From Diphasiastrum complanatum (taxonomy: Eukaryota > Streptophyta > Lycopodiopsida > Lycopodiales > Lycopodiaceae): DNA of 64,000 nt. The DNA is taken from NCBI GenBank assembly GCA_029204225.1, contig CM055095.1, positions 52,489,836 through 52,553,835 of the forward strand. The letters are read 5' to 3'. This document shows, piece after piece, positions 1 through 13,045 of this stretch (position 1 is its first letter; every line of letters starts with the position of its first letter). Below the pieces are notes generated by a model. That model had not been told where the DNA came from. It did no database searches and saw nothing but the letters and a program-made list of their open reading frames with translations. The translations under genes and the position numbers were made by a program.

Positions 1-3000
1 GCAAGACTTCCTACTTCTCCAGCCGAAGGAAATGGATCTGTTTCGCGGTTTGGTGGCCGCCCCATGCCTCAAAGATCGAACTCGTTGACAAAATCGTCTG
101 GAGGTAACCATTATGCATGCATTATTGTACAAGAAATTATTGCCATAACCATTCAATCTAATAAAGAAATAGGGGCTGGGTTACTGTGTCTTTCTTAGAT
201 GCAACTGATTATTCGGGAAGTTTTTTTGACAGTTGATGGGGATCCTCTTTACACCCAGCTCTGGCACGCTTGTGCTGGGTCCCTTGTCTCGCTTCCTCGT
301 GTGGGAACTCGGGTGGTCTATTTCCCTCAAGGGCATATTGAGCAGGTATTGAACTCTATTTCCTTCCATTTCAACTTTCGCTGGTGGTAAATCTCCAAGC
401 CGTCCACGGTTTTGAAAGTTTCGGATTCTGGTAGCCGAGGTCCGCCATTGTCCCTAGCAACTCTCGTTTAAGGAGTAATGCAAGTTATAGAAGAAAGACT
501 TTGAACAGTAGCGAGAGGGAACAAATCTGAGCAGTTCTAATTATGTTTGCATTCAGAGTTCAGAGATCTAATCATCTAAGTAAGAAACGAAGAAGGGCAA
601 GTTCAATGTCAACAGTTCCTTAGGTGAACAAAATTTTAGCTAACAGCAGAGCAAATACACGAACTTTAAACTGGATCTTCTTTTAATATCATCCAGCAAT
701 ACATGGTTTAGCAGTAGAATTTTGTTACTTCTACTTCCTTTTGAAGCTCTTATGATTTTACCGTCTCCAGGCTTTTCACATGATTTCACCTAACATATTT
801 TCTCTATGCATGTTTCCTCATTAAGGCATTCCATTTCTCACTTCTCCAGTGCTTTTGTCATAATTTCAGCCAAAATTTTGTCTGTATCACATGGCCTCAT
901 TTTTTAAGGTCATTATGTTTCCACCGCTTACAGAATCCTGGTCTTTTACCTTGAAAAATACAATTCTGATCATCATCTAGGAGCTTTATAGGCTCCTTGC
1001 TGTCTTCTGAGTAGGGATATCATAGTATTTAGTCTGAGCTATGCATGGACTGAGCTTGAAGACTGCAAATCTCCTTTGTCATGCCTGGTTCTAGCTACTC
1101 ATAGCATTGACCTCGTTGTCTTGTCCAAAGTCTCCAACGAGTTTTCAACCCACTTGTATTTCTTGGCTACTTGATAAGCTGCACTGTAATCTGCCTCAGT
1201 TATTGACAAAGCTACAGAATTTGGCTGACAGCTACACTAGCTAATCTTAGCTCCTCCCTCCCCCTATGAACATGTGTAAAGTTTTTAGTTATTCCCGAGA
1301 TGTCCATCCCAGGGGTTCTTCAACTCCTGAGTACGAGTTCGTGATATGGGGTTCTCTCCAGGTAGTACCTCTTGAGCCTAAATTAAGTAAAAACCACCCT
1401 CCTGTGGATATTATACTATCTGTCAAGTGATCCTTGTATTGTTCAGCTTTCCTTCCTCATTGCGTTTCATTATTAAGACTAATTTTTTCCAATTGGTTGA
1501 CTACCTTCAGGTAGCTTCACCAGACATCTGATTTTTTTAAGTTTATGATTGTGTTTGTTTCTTTTGTCATAGGTTGGTGCCATTTGCTCTTCTTGCTTTG
1601 CAGAAGTTGCTTAGCTCTCCCAGGGATTCTTCTTCGCAAATTATCATCTTAGTTGACTGGTGGCTTCCTGATCATGTTCAATCTCAGCTGGCACCTTCTT
1701 ACTTTCCCCATTGCTGAGCCAGTGATTGCTTCTTTCTGTAGATGCTGCATGGATATCTGACCTCTATTGCAGCCCAAAGGTATCTATCTTCCTTTTGACC
1801 TCTTATGACCAAGGCATTCCCGGTTGTCCTCCATGAGTATTCTTTCATTTCAGTTCATTTGTCTTCATCAATTATTACCTCTAGAGAAACCACAAGTTGT
1901 TTCTGTCAATTACACTGGCGTTCGTGCAGAAACCCACAAATTGCAGTTCCCTCTATTTTTGTTATCCTATGTTTTTGGAGGTGTATGTGCTACAGCCAAA
2001 TATGCTTTCTTCACGTAGGTATGCTCTGCAACAACTTACCTCAGGTTTCTTGCCACTCTGCTTTCTCAAGCATATAGCCTTCATGCATGACCTATTTTAG
2101 ATGTATATTCTTGTTTGTACCTTCAGCACACAGGTTTTTGGAAACATTTTGTACTTTCTGTGATACTTCAGTTCTTGTCGCAAGACCATTATGTCGAGGG
2201 TTTTGGGAACAGAATGCTCTGTTTGGTTCCTGCCATCATTAGATTGCAATGTCATTACTTAAGTCTGGAGAAACTTAGATGATTTTTGGAAAGTGTTTAG
2301 CTCCACTGGGTGATGTCCCAGCTAGTGACTGCAGATATATGGGTAGATTGATTAAAAACAAATCCTAGCTTTTTCTCCTCCACTCTTCAAGAATGGGTCA
2401 TGGTGCTTTTATCAAGTGTACATCATTTGCATACATGGGGTCCATTTGATTCTTCCTAGCCCATCTCCAGGACTTCCCTTCTTCGTTTAAACATGAAGTT
2501 GTCTGGGGCCTAGATGCCCGTACCTGCAGTGCCAGTTCTGATATATTCTTGTATTTGCTACCATCATGTTTCCAGGTATAGCACAGTGCTAAATTCTACA
2601 TCAAGATCCACTGGAGCTGACAGATAATAGATTATTTGTCAAAATTTGTACAAGTAATATCCCGTCGTGCTTTACATTTTTGTTTCCTATAGCAAACTAA
2701 CGTGGACAGCATTAATGCATCCTTTGTGTATACCATCTCACTTATTCTTCTCTCAAGGACCTGATAATAGACCAAATAGTGACCTGTAGCAGTATGTCCC
2801 TTCGCAGCAAAATCTAGACATGATGCATTATCCTTGCACATTTTGTTGCCCTGCCGTCAGATCCATATGCCACCTAGACGGATCGTGGGTTCCATCTGCT
2901 TATCCTCTTTTCAAAGCAGTTGCCGTTGGGGATGAAATTTTGTTTATCAATGACTGCCAAAGCTTTCTGCAACTCATGCATGGCCTTCTAACACCTTCGC

Positions 3001-6000
3001 AAAGAATTACCTTCTTCCTCGGCATCTTCCTCCTGACTTATTGTTGCTGTGGACCTATACATGCATAGTGTCACTATTTCTATAATTGAAGCACATATCA
3101 TCTTGCTTGTTGGTCTTTTTCCATTCTTCATTATGGAGGTGATCTCAATAACACACTAGGAGTTTGAGGAACTAGGGGGAGCTGATTTCCTGAGTCGCAA
3201 TTGAGCATTATAACGATGGCTTTTGGCCCAGAAATTAATGTCAGCTTCGCACCACACCAGCACATATAAAATAAAGCATGCAACCAGGAAAGCTAATGAT
3301 GCACATTACACAAGGATCCTCAAGATGACTGGAGACAAGAATAACCAACAGCAAATTCCATTACATTAAATTTGCTGTTTGATTTTGCTCTTTTCAGGTT
3401 GCAGCATGCACTAATCAAGGAGAAGATTTGCAAGTGCCTCAATTCAATTTACCCTCCCAGATACTTTGTCGAGTCCTTAACATGACACTAAGTGTATGTC
3501 TCATTTCGGCTATTGTACTGTTTTGAATCAGAGTGAAATACCTCACATGTGATTATAATATTATTATAATGCCTATTAACTTTTTCCAATCCCAGGCTGA
3601 ACGAGAGACAGATGAAGTTTTTGCGCAAATGACTCTGGTTCCTGAGTGTGAGGTTTGCATCAGTTTGAGAATCTTGTTTGTGCAAGCTGATTAAGTGATT
3701 TTGAGCCATATTCATTTGGTGTCCAGCTTGAATATTATATTGTTTTATGATTGAAAAAGGTTTAGAATCGAGTTATTATAGGATCTCATTCCCTGTTTTT
3801 CATCAGCAAATCAATCCTTCAGAAGAAGTGAAAGAGGAGCTTCCATTCTGTCCGAAACATAATTTGCACATGTTCATCAAGCCGCTTACTGCGTCTGATA
3901 CAAGCACCCATGGTGGGTTTTCTGTTCCAAGAAGAGCTGCAGAGGAATGCCTTCCTCCCTTGGTATGCCAAAATATGCATAGTTTAGGGACATGGTCATT
4001 TTTCTTACTGTTTGGCACTTAAGTCCTTGACTTGGACATTGCTAGCTGTGTATTGTTAATTTTATTATGAAAAATTTCTTCGTATGTTGATCTACTTACT
4101 TTGGAGGAAAAAACTCAAGAAAGAGCATTTATGTTACGTTACTCCGAAGCGAGAATTACAGGGTGTTCTTTGAAGTGTTTTGTTATATTTATTGTTTCAA
4201 ATGGTGTTTCATCGTTGTATGTGCACGGCACTGAAGTCTGCTTATCAGGTCTTAATCAGTGTTGTTATAGGTATAACTAGTAGAGTCATGCATCCAAGCA
4301 TCATTTGATGAAGTTATTTCAAGCTATTCCATTATTCACACAAGTAGTGGGTGAGAAGTATTTAGATGCTTAATCTCCAAGGTTCCAGCAATGCCTAATG
4401 CACAATCATGTCTAGCAGGACTTTCAGCAGTCTCCTCCAACTCAAGACATAATTGCAAAAGATTTACATGGAGCAGATTGGAAATTTCGACACATCTATC
4501 GTGGTATGTGTTGTTTGATCAAGTAAATAAAAGCTTATTATCAGAAATTTTATAGTGTATATAAGATTGTTCCTCAATACTCTTCAAAAATATTTCCAAA
4601 GACGTTCTGAACCATGTTGTCCTTTTGGGCTGCACCTTTGGTATGCTAAGGCCTGAATAATATTAGCTAAAACAAGTTTGAAGTATGTTATGAAACTTAT
4701 ACTCAGTATAATTACAACTGTCTTTAAGATTTCATTGCTTTTTCTTCCTAAATTTATAGCTTTCTTTTGTATAATTCATAGCTCTCTCTTCCTAAACTCA
4801 AATTCTGCTGCTAATTTATTTGAATTTTTCATTACTTTCCTTACCAGACTTGATCTGAATCTATAAAATTCCAATCAGCACAGCTGTTGATTTGTGATCA
4901 TATAAGCCTGTTTTGAAAGAGAGCACATTTTTGAAGGCCCTGTTTTTGTCCTGACACTAAATTATCCATATACAATGGGCATGACAATTTTCTTGATCTG
5001 ATTTGCAATTGCTTGCATTTAAAATTCTTCCAACAGGGCAGTGAGAAGTATGCTCACGGAAATTTGATCTTGCATTTTTTTAGGAGCAACTATTTCACGA
5101 GTGAAAAATCTCAAACTTTTTTATGTTCCAAAAGATTCAGAACGGAGCAATTAGTTGCTCAATGCAGGGTTTAAGTTGGAATCAGTATCAAATGTGTCTG
5201 GCTTGATCTGTCAAAGTTTATGCATAATTCGTTTGGGTTTAAAGTCTCTGTTGTGAAGGAATTGGCCCTTTTGTATGTAGGCCACCCCAAGCGACACTTG
5301 CTGACTACGGGATGGAGTGTTTTTGTAAGTCAAAAGAGGCTGGTAGCTGGTGATGCAGTTATTTTTCTAAGGTAGGATACTCTGCCATTCGAGCAATGCC
5401 AAACATGTTTTCTTGATTAGCTGTTTTACATAATGTTTTTATAAGATCATGGAGTTCAAACTGTACTGCAATACTATGCTTTTGCAAAAATATTATGCAC
5501 AAATGATGCTGGATTTTTCCTGGTGTCTAAGTTTATGCAAATCATGGAAAAAAAATTAGGGGTGAAAATGGAGAGCTCCGGCTTGGTGTGAGGCGCTCTG
5601 TCCGGCAACAGAGTGGTGTGACGTCGTCTTCCCTGCTTTCAAGTCACTGTATGCATTTAGGGGTACTTGCTGCTGCAGCTCATGCTGTCTCAACAAAAAC
5701 AATGTTCAGCATTTTTTATAATCCGAGGTAGGGATAAGCGATGGCTTCGTGCAATCAGCATGGAAAACTTTTACCTCTTAGTTGCATACAGTCTGCACTT
5801 TATGTACATTAGTTATCACTCTTGATATTTTGTGTATGGAGTAGTAACTTTTATTGCTATTTAGTGGTAGCATACATCATGCTTCTTGGTTTCCAAGGGA
5901 AGGCTCAAACTTGGGACCAAATAAACTTTGGATGCCAAGGTAACCAACTGAGTCAACCCCATTCGGTGGCAGCGTACGTGATTGAGAAGTGTGCACCTCC

Positions 6001-8915
6001 AGACTGTGAGAAGTGATTGAAAGTGTGCAAGCTGGGGTCTATATGAATGCACCAGACCAATATGCAAATGTCTGTATATATGTCCTCTTTTGTGCACTCA
6101 CATGAGCAGAGATGCAGTAGAATATAGTCTTACTTATGCAAGATGGATTTGATATTAACTAGCTTTCTCTGTGTTTGTGGCCTTAGTTAAGATCACATTT
6201 AGAGTGTGCTCTTAAACTTCTGGTTTTGCGTTGATAAAAAACGTGTAGCTTTCAGTTGTGTGTTTTAAAGTTTAAGTTAATGCTTTTGTCTCATAATCAA
6301 ATGTTCATGTGGATGTCACATTATCAGCTTTTGGGTAACTTTCAATTTCTGTATTTCACCTTCTTGTCATTCTATGTCTCATTTTTGTTACCAAATGACT
6401 TGTAATTATTCCAAGGTTTGTTTGTTGCGCAATCTGTAAACAAGATTTATGTTGAGGGTGGAAAAGGTTCTTTATAAGGAGAGAGTCTTCATCCTAGTCT
6501 TCTGCAGGACAAGTCCAGCCGAATTTGTGATACCTTATCATAAATTTGTCAATGCTTTGAAAGCCAGTTTTTCGGTTGGGGTGCGTTTTAAAATGCGCTT
6601 TGAAACAGAAGAAACTTCTGAACGAAGGTATTGAGGATTGAAGCTTCATGTCTTACATCATGCACAGTGCACAGTTTAATCGTTTTGTTCCAGAATTCAG
6701 TTAGAATGTATATAGACATATTAATTGATTAAGTTTGTTTTTTACAAAAATGACCCATAAGGTATCAATGGCTTCCAGGTACATGGGCACTATTACTGGG
6801 GTCGGCGACATAGATCCTGTTCGATGGCCAAATTCTAATTGGCGTTGCTTAAAGGCACAACTTATTTTCTCCCTGTGAAGCTTTCGTGTATAACATAATG
6901 ATTGAACATACCACATCCATTCTGCAGTTTTTATGGCTTTCATGGCCTGGGATTAAAGTTCATCCTCTTTTTTATTGTTAACCAGGTTGGATGGGATGAG
7001 CAAGTAGTTTGTGCAAGGCAAGAAAGAGTTTCTCCATGGGAGATAGAGCTCTTTACTGCACCTGCCACGCCAATCCCCGCTGAGCCAAGAGTCACAAGGC
7101 TACGTTTAAGTACTCCTGTCCCGAGTATTGACATCTCTTCTCTAAGTAAGCATGCCATTGACTAACCCTGAGTGTTAGTTATGTCAGTTCTTACATGTGA
7201 TAATAACTAATTTCAAATCTTACAAGGTTTCCTAGCCGTTCTTTGTTTTCACCCTGGGGCTAAATTTATGGAATTTTCTGTGTAGCTCCTAGCGGCAGTC
7301 AAGTGGGTTTGTCCCCTTCTCTGCAATTTCAGGCCTTATCAGCTACTCATGATTTAAGGAATTCAGGAGTTTTGCTGGGCGGAGAAGAGGCAGAAGGAAC
7401 TGCTAAATCTGCAAACTGGGGGAAGAAGCTAGAGGATTACAAGAGTGAAAACCCAGGACAGTCCAGAAATATATTTTCTGAAACCTGGATGACCCTAGCT
7501 CGGTCTGATTTAAACAACGGGGATAGAGCCACTACCCAGATATCTGGGTTGAACCAAGACTATCAGATAACCATGCGTCAGCCAGTTCAAATACATCAAC
7601 TCCATCAGCAACAGCAACTAAGGTTGCACTTGCAGCAAAAGAAAGACCAGAAGGATAACAGTAAGCTTGTTGATGCACCAGGATATCCTTACCTTGTATC
7701 CCCGACTTCCCCAAAGACAGAGCCGGTAGGTGACGCTGACATTCATCTGTCAGTCAGACCAGCTTCAATCAATGGAGAAATACAAAATACCCACCATACA
7801 AGAGCACATTGGTCATCAAAAGATTTCTCAGCACACTCTTCTTATGCATCAAACACAGATGGGAGAAACAAAACTTGGCTTTCATGTTTAATGGCTTCCT
7901 CTGCTACAGACACTGCTGCCAGGAGTGCATTAGATTCCTCTACTTCACACTCTAAATTAGTGCCGATGAACTTAGGATCAACTGCAGACACATCCTGTCC
8001 ATCTCTAAAATCTCATCAGGATCAGAAAGGCGATCCGCCTGCTCAGTCTCAGGCTGACCAAAGCTGTAAACTTTTTGGCTTTGAATTAACCAGCGGACCT
8101 TTGGTGAAGAGCTCTCAGGTTAGTTCTTCAACTATCTTTCTTAAGGATCTTCCGAGAATGTTTCAACAGTGGACACATGCACAACTCTAACTTCCCTGAA
8201 CAGGTTGACCAGGTTGGTAAATCTTATACATCGAGCAAGCATGAAGTGGCAAATTCAGAAAATGCAGAGCAGGATAACACAACACAACCAAGATTTTCTA
8301 AAGATCAAGATTGGCCACAAACTTCTCGAACACGCATTAAGGTTTCACATGCACCAATCTCAAGTGGCAATCAATGTTCTTTTACATGATGTGTGGAAAG
8401 TTCTCTAAATCTTCTACTTGCTTTCTGCAGGTTTACAAGCAAGGTGCAATTGGTCGAGCAGTGGATCTTTCAAAATTTGATGGCTACAATGAGCTTCTGC
8501 AAGGGTTGACTGATCTTTTTAAACTCGAGGGATTACTGAACGAACCAGGCAGTGGTTGGCAGCTGGTGTACACGGATCATGAGGGGGATTTACTCCTTGT
8601 AGGCGATGATCCTTGGGCGTAAGTATCCGTTAGCTCATGTGCAGTTTTGTTTGTGTATTGAGCTTTCTAAGATTATAGACATTTAGACTTGAGCTAGTTC
8701 ACAACTGAAACAAACCTGTTATTGTTTCCTACAGAGAGTTCTGCAGTATTGTACGTAAGATCCGCATACTCTCACCATCAGAGGTAGAAAAAATGTCACA
8801 AAGCTCCCTTAGAAGCATTTCTGCTGAGGAGCTTGCTGATGCATGTAAGTTCTCGACAGATAATCAGGAAGCATCTGCCCCAACTACTCCTACTGGAAAG
8901 GGTTTGGATGCTTAG
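1..8915 (+). CDS. ARF: Auxin response factor (B3-ARF-PB1), 15 exons, 5' partial
   Basis: Transcription factor that binds auxin response elements in the nucleus. Exons read by eye: 1-103, 233-345, 3398-3493, 3596-3652, 3807-3962, 4419-4503, 5281-5371, 5560-5727, 6508-6627, 6779-6854, 6986-7145, 7286-8118, 8204-8341, 8431-8618, 8735-8915. Phases are compatible throughout and give 854 codons plus TAG; the N-terminus lies left of the window. Domains: dimerisation segment with [12 protein letters not shown]3 domain at about residues 146-247 ([20 protein letters not shown]); Auxin_resp domain ending near WRCLK/VGWDE; a long Ser-rich middle region with a short Gln run and a KLFGFEL motif near residue 669, which resembles the LFG repression motif of class B ARFs; PB1 at about 732-815 with VYKQGAIGR and the acidic GDDPW signature. 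It is probably a class B-like repressor, but IRILSPSEV in PB1 resembles class A, so the class is uncertain. Every intron is GT-AG except number 10. No frame damage is seen. Confidence 0.94.
346..3397 (+). other. Long intron 1 of the visible ARF gene
   Basis: The donor follows the HIEQ codons at 345 and the acceptor tttcag precedes VAACTNQG at 3398. The intron is 3,052 bases, far longer than the others, and AT-rich. I see no transposon protein, tRNA or convincing internal exon. The short ORFs inside it look random. Confidence 0.75.
6855..6985 (+). other. Non-canonical GC-AG intron in the ARF gene
   Basis: Exon 10 must end after WRCLK at 6854 to join VGWDE at 6986 in frame, which is the usual intron position in ARF genes. 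The donor there reads AAG/GCACAA, so it is GC rather than GT. The next GT (in ccctgtgaag) would add residues and break the frame. The acceptor is accag. Confidence 0.75.
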
Positions 8916-10827
8916 GCTTATTTCAACTACTTATATCGCGAAGCTGCTGTGCCTCTGCGGAGGATCATATTGTTAAGCTAGCTGAGTGCGGCGCACTTCA
9001 AAAGTCATTGTTTCAGCTTAGAACTGCATCATGTAGGCTGATGTAAGATACAATTTTGAAGGTGCATATCATAGAAGTTTTGGGCATGTTGATTACTTAT
9101 TTCCAAGACCTAGGACACTTTGTTTTCACAGACTGGCTTGTGTTTTCATTGATTCTAGTTTGCTGTGGTCGCTGCAAATACTGTCAGCAACTGGAAGTTC
9201 ATTGAAGGTCCTTACAAACAACACATTTAGCAAGAGGCTTTGTAGCTGATGACCTGTGTTCTACTTACTATTGTACATTATCGGCTTTTTATAATTTTCA
9301 AGTCTCTTTCTTGGATAAAGGAAGCAAACCAGCATTCCCTAACCGTGAGTTTCAACATTTGAAATTTTTTTATCGGAGCTTCCACTGTTTGTGATGATCC
9401 CACTTCATATTCGAACTCTTTTATAATAGAACTTTTTGTTTGAATTATTTGTTATCATTGGAATACGTTTGAAGTCTTCCACAATCTATCTTGTTGCCAT
9501 GTTTCTTTATGTTTCCATGTGACTGTAAGTATTATGGATTGGCATCCCTTGGAGATGACAATTGAGACACAAGTTCACCTTTTGGGAGATTAAAATACAT
9601 TCGGCATAGTTTTGATTAGTCTAACCTTCACATCTAAGAAGTAATAGAAATTTGGGATGCATTAATGTGTTTGACAGCGAAACCACCCCTCTTTTGTATC
9701 GATGAGGTAAAGTATAGATGCAGATGACCACAACCAACACAGAAGTGGACTCTATAAAGTTCATGTTTGCACGCCATCCCAACAAAACTCTTGCTAACAA
9801 ATGACATGTGCTACCTTTGTCTTTACTAGTATTGCCTTTGCCTTACCTTAACTCTAGAATTAAGGCTAAATGATCACTCAAAATTACCTATTATTCACTA
9901 GATAATCTCAAAGTGATTTTTTATTTTTAGTACAATCCATTGCATGGGAATATTGCTACAATGCAGTTCATCAACAACGAAGTAGTGTACAGGAATCCAC
10001 CATTATGGAAAGTTGGTTCCACATTCATCATTACAGGCAAACATGTGTGCATTCTCTTTTAAAGAGGAAATATGCATTGTGCAAGTTGTAGATTCTAACA
10101 TTCATAAACTTAAGCTTGATGTAGAAAAGAACAATAGCAGCCTACTATCTTTCACATGTGTGGATGCAAGGTCAACAACAAAATTGACATTCTACACACT
10201 AGAAATCAATATATCTTGAGAATACACATGAGATGGACATAGAATCAAAATAGATGAATTCACCACATAAAGTGAGAATACAAAGATACGCTGGTACTGC
10301 TTTTTATGCTAAAATTTCATTTGGCCAATTGCCCTAAACTTGCCCTAAATGGTAACTTCTTGGTACTTCATCAAAAAACCTAGAAATTCTAGTCTAGATG
10401 CAATGTTTGAAATCTAGCCAAATAGAATGGGTCCAAATCCGGGTCCAAATTTGACCTCATCCATTTATCTACTTGCGAAAAATAGTAGTAACACTATTTA
10501 GGCTTTTATTGACAAATATAAATCTATCTCTAAGTTAAAATTTCATGTTGGCCTCAAATTTGCAAAAACAGATCAACTAAACTAGTTTAATTTTTCACAA
10601 ACTAACTCTAAATCCACTACAATGCCAAACTATAACTAGAAAGCAAAAAACCGTGATGCCTAAATGCAACTAATGATCAAGATTCTAAAACAAGTAAGGT
10701 GAGAGATAATCGTTCCCAAATAATGGCATCAAGTATTGTAGTGGATTAGGGTTGTAACTCACCTATCACATTATGGTTGTGTTTCCAAGGGAATGATACC
10801 TCATCTTTGCTTGCCGCTTAGCATTTG

Positions 10828-10831
<4 letters not shown>
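8916..10831. other. ARF 3' flank and gene-free sequence
   Basis: The 3' UTR must lie in the first few hundred bases, but I find no clear AATAAA signal. The rest is AT-rich sequence with no ORF resembling a known family and no recognisable repeat. Confidence 0.5.

Positions 10832-10897
<66 letters not shown>
10832..10897. repeat. (GA)n microsatellite, about 33 units
   Basis: Uninterrupted GA dinucleotide run of about 66 bases. The Arg-Glu ORF reading through it is an artefact of the repeat. Confidence 0.98.
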
Positions 10898-10901
<4 letters not shown>

Positions 10902-11137
10902 TTATTAGCATGGAAATGGAAAGACACATCACAAAAAAATTGGTTTCTTTTTATGGATTTGAGAGGTGGATCTCTTTTTCTCGTATTGGCTACTCTAATT
11001 TGGCAAGGATTCTAATCTAGGACCTTTAAAAAAACATAATGGTGTTAAATTAGCAAGAGAGTACTCACATGATTCATGTGATACCAAAGTGGCAAAAAAG
11101 GCCTTTAAATGTTTCACATCTTTCATCATTGCCAAAG

Positions 11138-11275
11138 TTACGTTTTCTTTTAAGAAAACGCGGGCGCAGAAAATGTTTTAAAAGCGGGCGCAGAGAATGC
11201 TTCGCTTCTTTCTTTGGCGCAAACGAAAAGGGCACAAACGCAAAGTGTTTTGTGCCAGAAGCGTTGCATTCGATG
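11138..11275. repeat. GC-richer foldback cluster
   Basis: Several inverted repeats lie close together. A perfect foldback cgttttctt/aagaaaacg is at 11141-11160. Gccaaag near 11131 is mirrored by ctttggc near 11213. Gaatgcttcgcttc near 11197 is mirrored, with two mismatches, by gaagcgttgcattc near 11259. Ggcacaaa and tttgtgcc flank a short loop near 11229-11254. A direct repeat gcgggcgcaga occurs twice (about 11161 and 11185). Local GC is well above the flanks. It could be a small foldback transposon remnant, but no clean ends or target duplication are seen. Confidence 0.5.
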
Positions 11276-11903
11276 AACTGTTTATTTATGTTCATAATAC
11301 GAAGTTCTTATTCCTACGGTCCAATTTCTGGGTCTTTTTTTTTTTGGAGTATTAATTCTACGTAAATTTCTTTTGCATGTTATTAGCATTACCTTATTTT
11401 TATTCAGTTCTTTATAAGAGAGAAGAGGCTAGCAAGAGTAGGGCTCAACTCTCTGATTTTGTAGAGTGTAGTTTTCATTTTTTATGAAATCAATAAAGTA
11501 ATAATACAAAGTTCTTGAATTTAAATCAAATTTTCATCCATGGAGGTGTAGGCTGAAACTTAAATACTACTCGTGAGTTTTTCTTTGAAATTGGAAAATT
11601 GTCAAAATTGCTAAATTTCTTACTTGAGTTTGGTGTGAAATTGGTGGGTAGTTTATGTTTGAAGCATATCAGTTGATCAAATCCACATCCATAGGGAGCA
11701 TAATATATAACTTTTTGAGTGGTCTAAGAGTGATTATGTTTGTTCTTGGCTACATCAAGCATCTCATTAGATTTCTTGATCTCGAGTGATCAAATTTCCA
11801 AGTTTCAAGCATTTGGTTACACTCTCCACATTGACTTCATCCATTATTTTTTTGTGAAGAGTGAGGATGTACTATGTTCTTGTACTTCAAGATTTAATGA
11901 ATA
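11276..11903. other. AT-rich sequence, nothing recognised
   Basis: No coding family, RNA gene or clear repeat is visible. The sequence near 11410-11470 (ctctctgattttgtag) is LTR-like in texture but unsupported. Confidence 0.4.
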
Positions 11904-12282
11904 TTATGGTGGAACATTACTACTACTCCGAAAAGTAGCAACAAATTGAAAGGTAGGAAATTCTCGTAATGTATAGTTGTAATCTTGAACAGAACTAGTT
12001 TGATAACATGAACACCAACGTTGACAGTACATTTTCTCTTGAAAAGGATTCGAAAAAACTTTGGTATACAGCTGCTCAAATTGGGTCCAATTGCAAGTTG
12101 CCGGTTGTGATTGTGAAAATGCTAGAACTCTTTGGACCTTCAAAATGAAGAGAAGCATAAGCAACTTTAGCTTCATCAGACCTTGGAAACCTTTGGAAGT
12201 AATTGTCCAACTGGTGTAACCATTCCCTCTCATCAATGGTGTTCACATTGCCACTAAAGTCCGACAAGTAGAATTTTTTCAT
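11904..12282 (-). pseudogene. Ty3-type retrotransposon gag fragment
   Basis: Two overlapping minus-strand frames read together like a retrotrans_gag domain: REWLHQLDNYFQRFP, then VAYASLHFEGP, then after a frameshift FEQLYTKVFSNPFQEK. The spacing of the W, F and L residues fits the capsid-like gag of Ty3 elements. There is no start region, zinc knuckle or protease, so this is a short decayed fragment. Confidence 0.6.
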
Positions 12283-12861
12283 TGATATTTTTCATGCGGA
12301 AGGGGTCAACAATGCAGGAGGAAAAATGGCTCGTGGGACAGGGATGGAAAAAGGCTCGCGAGAGGGATTGCACTGTTGCTAGCGATGGCTTGTCCGATGG
12401 CGAATGGTTTTTTTTGTTAAATATAAAAAAATATTAAAATATAATAAAAAATTGACTCAAGGTGAATGTTGGGCCTCAGGCTTATGCGAGGTTTTTTTTT
12501 AAAACAAAACTTTAAAATGAAGAATATGAAATTTTTTTGCAACAGAGTCAAAGTTAGGTGAATTTCCAGCATGTAATAAGGAAGTTAACTTGGATTTCTT
12601 GCCCTATTTTGCAACCCTAGCCTCATTCCTAGAGTCATGCCAAGTAGGTGGCTAGGTTTTCATCATAAATTTAGGTGTAGGTCCTATAATGTAGGAATCA
12701 CTACCAAATTGACTTGACCAACTCTTTAGACTCAATCTAACCTACACTAGGATAGGTTTCCCATGTGGCATCATGGTCTCACACATGTGGGACCCACTCA
12801 TGTACATAATTTACAATATTCTACATGGCTAGATTTGTCAAAATTGGCAAATTTTCACACT
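12283..12861 (-). repeat. Probable copia LTR remnant, minus orientation
   Basis: Read on the minus strand, a purine-rich stretch after the RNase H tail is followed by tgtgaaaatttgccaatttt at 12861, a typical LTR start closely resembling the element C LTR start (tgtgagaaattggcaaaaat). The other end cannot be placed, and the part below about 12540 may be unrelated sequence. Confidence 0.5.
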
Positions 12862-13045
12862 CCTCAAATCTAGCCTTGGAAATTATGATACTTTTATCAA
12901 TTACTCCAATTGAAGATCTTAGCTTAACAAATGAATCCTTAGGCAAGGATTTAGTGAATAGATCAACTAAGCAATTTGATGAAGACACATGTTGGAGCCT
13001 TGGCCAGTTCATTGTCTTTATGGTAATCCGGTCTAGTGATATGCC
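12862..13045 (-). pseudogene. Copia RNase H C-terminal tail
   Basis: Minus-strand reading gives TIKTMNWPRLQHVSSS, then NCLVDLFTKSLPKDSFVKLR and SSIGVIDKS, the usual extreme C-terminus of a copia polyprotein (compare VADLLTKPLQK in element B). Everything upstream is missing, and the frame runs into an unrelated coiled-coil ORF. Confidence 0.75.

Noticed and set aside
199-232. ATG at 199 as the ARF start
   Set aside because: Splicing 103 to 233 gives an in-frame [18 protein letters not shown] with a T-rich acceptor; the ATG lies in the intron.
1805-2100. Overlapping short ORFs inside ARF intron 1
   Set aside because: No homology, no splice support, three frames open by chance in AT-rich sequence.
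10829-11020. ORF rich in Arg-Glu dipeptides
   Set aside because: It is only the GA microsatellite read in frame.
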